Assembly: GCA_018654745.1 (NCBI GenBank)
Contig: JABILA010000041.1
Location: 1-49,270 of the forward strand
Origin: Alphaproteobacteria bacterium
GTDB lineage: Bacteria > Pseudomonadota > Alphaproteobacteria > UBA2966
DNA: 49,270 nucleotides
Direction of reading: 5' to 3'
The number at the start of each line of letters is the position of its first letter. Within the stretch, counting starts at the first letter, position 1. This document shows, one piece after another, positions 43,974 to 49,270 of this stretch. Made by a program: the position numbers and the translations under genes. Under the pieces are notes generated by a model, which ran no database searches, was not told where the DNA came from, and worked only from the letters and a program-made list of their open reading frames with translations.

Positions 43974-44192
43974 GTCATTCATTCCCTGGAATCTGCATGG
44001 TAACTGCCGGGAAATCTTAACTGAACTGCCCGGCATGGTCCCATAGTGAATGCCAAATTTTTGCTATTATCGGCAATTTCATAGCCGTAAAAATTTTCCT
44101 GGGTTGCGACAAATTGATACAACTCTGACAATCTTCTGTGACAAAGTTGTGGAATAACATGGCCGATACAAAATAGTCGGATGGAGTATTGG

Positions 44193-45713
44193 ATGAAGAA
44201 GCTGTTTTATGGTGGCGTGTTTCTGGCGCTGGTTGTGGCGCTGATCGCATGGCAGCAGGGACACCTTGCTTCCGGAGAGCGTAGTGATGGTGCATCCTAC
44301 CGGACAGCAAAGATCACCAAAGGTGATATCCAGATGGCTGTTTCGACAACCGGCAAAGTCAGGCCAGTGATAACCGTTGAGGTGGGGTCACAAATCTCGG
44401 GACAGATTTCAGAAATGCTCGCGGATTTCAACACCCCGGTTAAGGCGGGCCAGATCATTGCGCGCCTCGACCCAGCCTCCTACGCCACCCGTGTTGATGC
44501 CGCAAAAGCAGAACTCGCGGTGGCCCACGCAGGGGTTGCTGTTCAAATGGCAACGCTGGAGGAGTTGAAAGCGGATGCCGAAGGTGCGGTCGCTGCCTTG
44601 CGCGATGCGGAGCAGGAATTACAACGCGTGATGGCCCTGTATGACAAACGTGTTGTCGCACAAAGCAATGTGGACCGTGGCCTGTCGGTACGGGATCAGG
44701 CCCGGGCCAGACATGCGGCGACCCTGGCCCGGCAGAAAAAACAAAAGGCGCAGTTGCTAAATGCCAATGCGCAGGTACTGGTTCGCAAGGCAACTCTGAA
44801 AGAACGCCAGCTCGACCTGGACCGAACGTTCATTGCCTCGCCGATCGACGGGGTCGTCACTGGCCGTAATGTCGATCTGGGTCAAACCGTTGCTGCAAGC
44901 CTTCAGGCGCCGGTGTTGTTTTCCATTGCCGGGGACCTTGGCCATATGCAGTTGGAAGTTTCCGTAGACGAGGCTGATATCGGTAGTATCGTCGAGGAGC
45001 AGAAAGTGAATTTTACCGTCGACGCTTTTACCCAACGCAGATTTGCTGGCAAAGTATTACAGATCCGCAAGGCACCGACGGAAGTTGCCAATGTCGTGAC
45101 CTACACTGTTATTGTACAGGCGGATAACCCCGATCATTTACTGTTGCCCGGCATGACCGCCAATGTCGATATCATCATCGGCGCCAGGACAAATGTTTTG
45201 CGCGTGCCGGAAGCAGCCCTGCGCTTCAAGCCAAAGGGCAAGAACAAATCAACGGCCAGCGTGGCTGCAGCTGGCGCGAGTCCAGAAGCCGCCAGGGCCC
45301 GGGTCATCGCCCTGATCAAAACTCTGACCAAACAGCTTGGCTTGAATGACGAACAACGTGATGCTGTCGGCAGTATCTTTCGCGATACCGGCATGGCCAT
45401 CCGCGGTTTGCGTTCGGGGGGCATGTCACCGGATCAGTTGCCGGATGCTGTGCGCAATTTACGTGCCCAGTCGTCGCGCCGGATCGCGTCACTTCTTGAT
45501 CCTGAACAGGCCAAAAAATACCGCCTCATCCGAGCCGAAGCCAGTGCCGGAAATCGTCGTCGCGTCCAGGTCTGGGTGAAGTCAGACAGCAATGATCTGG
45601 AGGCCATTGAACTGGTCGCCGGCATTTCTGATGGCAGTAACACGGAGATTGTCCGGGGCAAAATCCAGGAAGACGCCGACGTTATTGTGGGCGCTTCCGC
45701 CAGGCCAAAGTAA
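44193..45713 (+). CDS. MacA-like periplasmic adaptor with Spy/LTxxQ-like insert
   Basis: This is the membrane-fusion subunit for the following ABC exporter. It has 506 residues: an N-terminal anchor (LFYGGVFLALVVALIAW), the lipoyl half GQISEMLADFNTPVKAGQIIARLDP, a coiled-coil hairpin (about 90-200), the second lipoyl half FIASPIDGVVTGRNVDLGQTV, and a beta-barrel. About 105 residues at 348-453 interrupt the membrane-proximal domain. They contain LGLNDEQ and LLDPEQ, like the LTxxQ repeats of Spy/CpxP proteins. The GGAG site favours the ATG at 44193. No outer-membrane channel gene is adjacent. Confidence 0.9.
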   Translation: MKKLFYGGVFLALVVALIAWQQGHLASGERSDGASYRTAKITKGDIQMAVSTTGKVRPVITVEVGSQISGQISEMLADFNTPVKAGQIIARLDPASYATRVDAAKAELAVAHAGVAVQMATLEELKADAEGAVAALRDAEQELQRVMALYDKRVVAQSNVDRGLSVRDQARARHAATLARQKKQKAQLLNANAQVLVRKATLKERQLDLDRTFIASPIDGVVTGRNVDLGQTVAASLQAPVLFSIAGDLGHMQLEVSVDEADIGSIVEEQKVNFTVDAFTQRRFAGKVLQIRKAPTEVANVVTYTVIVQADNPDHLLLPGMTANVDIIIGARTNVLRVPEAALRFKPKGKNKSTASVAAAGASPEAARARVIALIKTLTKQLGLNDEQRDAVGSIFRDTGMAIRGLRSGGMSPDQLPDAVRNLRAQSSRRIASLLDPEQAKKYRLIRAEASAGNRRRVQVWVKSDSNDLEAIELVAGISDGSNTEIVRGKIQEDADVIVGASARPK

Positions 45714-45718
45714 CGGTA

Positions 45719-46459
45719 ATGTCAGACAGCATTATTCAGGTTCAAAATCTTGGCAGAAATTACAACATGGGGGCGCATGTTGTGCACGCCTTGAGGGGCG
45801 TCGATTTTTCGCTTGGTCAAGGTGAATTTGTCGCCATCATGGGGCCTTCCGGGTCTGGTAAATCCACGTGCATGCATCTGTTGGGGTGTCTCGATACGCC
45901 AAGCCAGGGGCATTACTTTCTTGATGGCCACGATGTCTCGGTGCTGGATCGTGATGCCCTTGCAGACATTCGCAATGCCAAGATCGGATTTGTTTTTCAG
46001 TCGTTTAATCTGATGTCGCGCGCTAGCGCACTGAAGAATGTGGAGATGCCGCTGATGTATGGTGGCACGACCAGAGCTGATCGATCAGCACGAGCGATCC
46101 AGGCTTTGGAAGATGTAGGGCTCGCTGATCGGACCCACCATTTGCCGACCCAACTGTCCGGTGGACAGATGCAGCGAGTGGCTATCGCCCGGGCTATGGT
46201 AAATGATCCCGTGTTGCTGTTGGCAGATGAGCCCACAGGTGCTCTGGATAGTCAGACCAGCATCGAAATTATGGCCCTGTTTCAAAAGCTGAATGATGCT
46301 GGGATTACAATCGTAGTGGTTACCCATGAGCAGGAAGTGGCACAGTTTGCAAAACGGGTTTTGCGCTTCCGCGATGGCTTGTTGATCGAAGATGAAGTTT
46401 TGACCGACCGGGTTCTGGCAACCGACCTGTTGCAACAGCAAAAAGAAGTTATGCCATGA
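45719..46459 (+). CDS. ABC transporter ATP-binding protein, MacB/LolD type
   Basis: This 246-residue ATPase subunit has Walker [18 protein letters not shown], the LolD/MacB-typical [22 protein letters not shown], signature [16 protein letters not shown], Walker [14 protein letters not shown], and switch His VVTHEQEV. It energises a MacB-type mechanotransmission permease encoded next. It lies 5 nt after the adaptor gene and overlaps the permease by 4 nt. Confidence 0.95.
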   Translation: MSDSIIQVQNLGRNYNMGAHVVHALRGVDFSLGQGEFVAIMGPSGSGKSTCMHLLGCLDTPSQGHYFLDGHDVSVLDRDALADIRNAKIGFVFQSFNLMSRASALKNVEMPLMYGGTTRADRSARAIQALEDVGLADRTHHLPTQLSGGQMQRVAIARAMVNDPVLLLADEPTGALDSQTSIEIMALFQKLNDAGITIVVVTHEQEVAQFAKRVLRFRDGLLIEDEVLTDRVLATDLLQQQKEVMP

Positions 46460-47688
46460 AGCCGCTGGATTGGTTAATCGCTGCCATAGACAGCCTGCGA
46501 GCAAATATTTTGCGCACGGCGCTGACGACGCTTGGGATTGTCATTGGCGTGGCCGCTGTAATTGCCATGGTCTCGGTCGGTGCCGGGGCCGAAAAGAAAG
46601 TCCAGGATGTAATTCAGAGTTTGGGCGCGAATATCCTGATTGTTTTAAATGGGACAAGCACAGCAAGTGGTGTGCGGGGTGGATCAGGTTCTCGTTTTTC
46701 CCTGACCGAAGACGACGCCCGTGCCCTTGAGGCAGAGATTCCGTCAATTGCCATTGCGGCACCAAATGTCCGTGGCACGGGGCAGGTGATTTATGGCAAC
46801 ACGAACTGGTTCACGACAATCTACGGCGCAACGCTTGGATATCTTGACGCTCGGGAATGGGTGGTCGAAGAAGGCCGAACCTTCACACCGGCGGACGAAC
46901 GTGCTGCTGCGAAGGTTGCCATTGTCGGCGTGTCCATTGTTAAAAATGTTTTTGGTGGCAACTCGCCCATAGGCCAGAATATCAGGATCAAGCGCGTACC
47001 TTTTACCGTCATTGGTGTCACAGCAGAAAAAGGTCAAACACCTTTTGGGTCGGATCAGGATGACGTGGTTTTTGTGCCGCTTTCCACGGCAAAAAAACGG
47101 ATTCTCGGTGGTGCGCGGTTGCGAGGAAAATATGTCGGGGCAATTACTCTGAAAGCAACTAATGGCGACTTGATCAAGGAGGCGGAAGAAGAGGCCAAGG
47201 AACTACTGCGCCGCCGCCATCGAATTGCGGCGGGTCAGAATGACGATTTCACCGTTCGCAATATTGCCTCTATCCTCGCGGCCCGGGCAGCTTCGCAGAA
47301 AACCATGGCATGGTTGTTGGCTGCGGTGGCCGGTGTTTCGCTGATCGTTGGCGGCATCGGCATCATGAACATTATGCTGGTATCGGTGACCGAACGCACA
47401 CGGGAAATCGGCTTACGTATGGCAGTGGGCGCAAAGGGACGTGACATCATGATCCAGTTTGTGATCGAAGCCGTGGCGCTATCTCTTATCGGCGGCATTA
47501 TTGGAGTTGCCATCGGTGTCGGTGGCTCCGTATTTGCGGCGAAGATGGCAGGCTGGCCGTTGATATTCTCGGCCTGGTCTGTTGTGCTTGCGCTCATGTT
47601 CTCGGCGGCAGTTGGTATATTTTTCGGTTATTATCCTGCTCTTAAGGCGTCACGTCTCGATCCGATCGAAGCCCTGCGGCACGACTGA
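46456..47688 (+). CDS. MacB-like ABC transporter permease
   Basis: This 410-residue permease starts with LRANILRTALTTLGIVIGVAAVIAMVSVGAGAE, has a periplasmic MacB domain (about 50-280), then three helices with VAGVSLIVGGIGIMNIMLVSVTERTREIGLRMAVGA and the ending YYPALKASRLDPIEALRHD. In E. coli, MacB and the ATPase are one protein; here they are separate. With the adaptor it forms a tripartite exporter for an unknown substrate, perhaps a peptide, lipopeptide or macrolide-like compound. Confidence 0.95.
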   Translation: MKPLDWLIAAIDSLRANILRTALTTLGIVIGVAAVIAMVSVGAGAEKKVQDVIQSLGANILIVLNGTSTASGVRGGSGSRFSLTEDDARALEAEIPSIAIAAPNVRGTGQVIYGNTNWFTTIYGATLGYLDAREWVVEEGRTFTPADERAAAKVAIVGVSIVKNVFGGNSPIGQNIRIKRVPFTVIGVTAEKGQTPFGSDQDDVVFVPLSTAKKRILGGARLRGKYVGAITLKATNGDLIKEAEEEAKELLRRRHRIAAGQNDDFTVRNIASILAARAASQKTMAWLLAAVAGVSLIVGGIGIMNIMLVSVTERTREIGLRMAVGAKGRDIMIQFVIEAVALSLIGGIIGVAIGVGGSVFAAKMAGWPLIFSAWSVVLALMFSAAVGIFFGYYPALKASRLDPIEALRHD

Positions 47689-47705
47689 ATGATCAAGCGT
47701 AATTA

Positions 47706-49229
47706 TTATCGTTGATGTAAGCCAAGCCGTCGGTAGGACAATGCTTCGGCAATATGTATGCGATTGATGGCGGCACTTTCTTCCAGGTCCGCCAGGGTCC
47801 GGGCGACACGTAATACCCGGTTATGGCCACGGGCCGACAGCCGCATGGACTCTGCTGCACTGGTCAGTAAAGTCCGGCCTGCGTCATCGGGCCGGGCAAC
47901 TTCTGCCAGCAAGGCACCGTCCACATCAGCATTGCACCGCACAGCATCGGCGACGCCGAAATCAGCATAGCGCCTGGTCTGGATTTGTCGTGCCCTTGCG
48001 ACCCGAGCTGCGACGTCCTCTGTACCTTCTGCCGATGGCGGCAAGGTCAGGTCTGCAATTTCCACCGCAGGCACATCTATATGAATATCGATGCGGTCCA
48101 GCAACGGGCCGGATAATTTGGCCTGGTAATCCGTGGCGCATTTCGGGGCACGGCTGCAGGCAAGGCCCGGGTCTGACAAGTGACCACAGCGACATGGGTT
48201 CATGGCTGCGATCAGTTGAAACCGCGCCGGGTAGGTGACGTGACTGTTGACGCGGGCAACACTGACGCGTCCGGTTTCCAGGGGTTGGCGCAGGCTTTCG
48301 AGCACAGGTCGGGGAAATTCGGGCAATTCGTCCAGAAACAGAACCCCATTATGGGCCAGTGAAATCTCACCCGGTTTGGCGCGGGTGCCGCCGCCGACCA
48401 TGGCCGGGGTTGAGGCTGTTTGATGGGGATCGCGAAACGGTCGGACCCTGGTCAGGCCCGTTTCCGTCAGCAACCCGGCAACGCTTTGGATCATGCTGAC
48501 TTCCAGCATTTCAGTGGGGGTCATATCTGGCAGGATACCGGGCAGGCGTGCCGCCAACATCGATTTTCCAGCGCCCGGTGGTCCCGTCATACGCATATTG
48601 TGACCCCCCGCTGCGGCGACTTCGAGGGCGCGTTTGGCGGTTTCCTGACCGCGTATATCTCGCAGATCCAGAAAGTTGTTCCGTTCGGCGGCCATGGCTG
48701 GGTCGGGTGGCGCCAGCACCTGGGTGCCTTTGAAGTGATTGACCAGGGACAACAAACTGGGTGCTGCCAGAACTTCCAGGTCGCCTGCCCATGCAGCTTC
48801 ACCGCCAGTTGCAGCGGGACAAATCAAGCCACGCTCCGCTGCCGTGGCCGCAACAGCCGCTGGCAAGACACCGGCAACAGATGCGACGGCGCCATCCAGT
48901 GCCAATTCGCCCAGGACCGAATATCCGGCGACTTCATCTGCCGGCAAGACGTCCATGGCCGCCAGCAATCCAAGGGCGATGGGTAAATCAAAATGACTGC
49001 CCTCTTTCAGGACATCTGCAGGGGCCAGATTTACAGTGATGCGTTTGGGTGGCAGGGCGAGGCCAATGGCCGCCAGGGCACTTCGGACCCGTTCCCGGCT
49101 TTCGGCGACCGCCTTGTCCGGCAGGCCGACAATGGTAAAAGCAGGCAGGCCCGGTGCCAGATGCACCTGGACATCGACATCGATAACATCAACGCCCTGA
49201 AAAGCGACCGTATTGATACGCGCAACCAT
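47706..49229 (-). CDS. YifB/ComM family Mg-chelatase-like AAA+ ATPase
   Basis: This 507-residue protein has an N-terminal ChlI/Lon-like fold domain (AFQGVDVIDVDVQVHLAPGLPAFTIVGL), then an AAA+ core with GPPGAGKSMLAARLPGILPD, LAHNGVLFLDELPEF, and the Zn-like CRCGHLSDP..C stretch, and a C-terminal helical part. ComM of this family is a helicase that extends branch migration during natural transformation. YifB members outside competent species have an unclear role. The gene is complete and converges on the permease gene with 17 nt between them. Confidence 0.95.
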   Translation of the reverse strand: MVARINTVAFQGVDVIDVDVQVHLAPGLPAFTIVGLPDKAVAESRERVRSALAAIGLALPPKRITVNLAPADVLKEGSHFDLPIALGLLAAMDVLPADEVAGYSVLGELALDGAVASVAGVLPAAVAATAAERGLICPAATGGEAAWAGDLEVLAAPSLLSLVNHFKGTQVLAPPDPAMAAERNNFLDLRDIRGQETAKRALEVAAAGGHNMRMTGPPGAGKSMLAARLPGILPDMTPTEMLEVSMIQSVAGLLTETGLTRVRPFRDPHQTASTPAMVGGGTRAKPGEISLAHNGVLFLDELPEFPRPVLESLRQPLETGRVSVARVNSHVTYPARFQLIAAMNPCRCGHLSDPGLACSRAPKCATDYQAKLSGPLLDRIDIHIDVPAVEIADLTLPPSAEGTEDVAARVARARQIQTRRYADFGVADAVRCNADVDGALLAEVARPDDAGRTLLTSAAESMRLSARGHNRVLRVARTLADLEESAAINRIHIAEALSYRRLGLHQR

Positions 49230-49270
49230 GACAACCCAACCTCGATTATTATTCAGGCTGGTCTGTCCAG

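Noticed and set aside
44100..44160. Three GACAA repeats and an ACAACT/AGTTGT pair before the MacA-like gene
   Set aside because: Spacings are irregular (19 and 13 nt) and match no regulator site I know, so it is not listed as a feature.
1..49270. CRISPR arrays, rRNA and tRNA genes
   Set aside because: No regularly spaced direct repeats with unique spacers, and no rRNA or tRNA-like segments were recognised by eye. A tRNAscan or Infernal run could still find something small.

Overview
The window looks like an alphaproteobacterial chromosome of moderately high GC. The gene order is the evidence: hemE-hemH-hemJ-rho lies on one side, and ppsR-maf-aroE-coaE-dnaQ with convergent secB lies on the other. 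In Caulobacter and relatives these two blocks flank the chromosomal replication origin. The rest (fxsA/Tim44-MltA, Smr, hslVU, hisB-hisH-hisA-hisF-hisE, glnD, mutS, maeB) is also typical of the class. I cannot place the organism below class. No rRNA, tRNA, CRISPR array or transposase was seen.

Layout. 1-2.8 kb: an AT-richer SIR2-domain gene with a strict 44-residue helical repeat, bracketed by inverted copies of a short palindromic repeat. 2.8-7.1 kb: rho and heme genes hemJ, hemH and hemE, all minus strand. 7.1-7.6 kb: a probable oriC with three one-mismatch DnaA boxes and an AT-rich stretch. 7.6-9.9 kb: an island bounded by two inverted arms of about 0.4-0.5 kb. Its cargo is a TumE/TumA-type toxin-antitoxin pair and a HutD/Ves gene. 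9.9-14.9 kb: a DUF6622 membrane protein, then ppsR-maf, aroE-coaE-dnaQ and convergent secB. 15.0-23.1 kb: fxsA divergent from a long plus-strand run (Tim44-like, mltA, metA, lutABC, smr, XRE regulator, slyD). 23.2-25.1 kb: hslVU on minus, divergent from the his cluster (25.3-29.5 kb) and a HIT protein. 30.0-36.3 kb: an RraA-like gene, glnD and mutS on minus. 36.4-49.2 kb: maeB, a PiT phosphate transporter with a Pho box, an OlsB-like acyltransferase preceded by an unannotated secreted peptide gene, an AmpG-like permease, a divergent alanine-dehydrogenase-family enzyme, a MacAB-like export cluster, and a YifB/ComM ATPase.

Most genes are housekeeping. The most unusual region is 7.6-9.9 kb, beside the predicted origin. 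The two arms are homologous over their whole length in inverted orientation and are identical over 135 bp next to the cargo. They diverge outward, but one stem-loop keeps its pairing through two compensatory base-pair changes around an invariant loop. This suggests a selected nucleic-acid structure (RNA or single-stranded DNA) rather than a protein gene. No transposase or integrase is present in the island. A second compact unit of interest is 41.2-41.55 kb: a promoter whose spacer is a perfect palindrome, a 55-residue exported peptide, and an intrinsic terminator placed only 17 nt before the OlsB-like gene.
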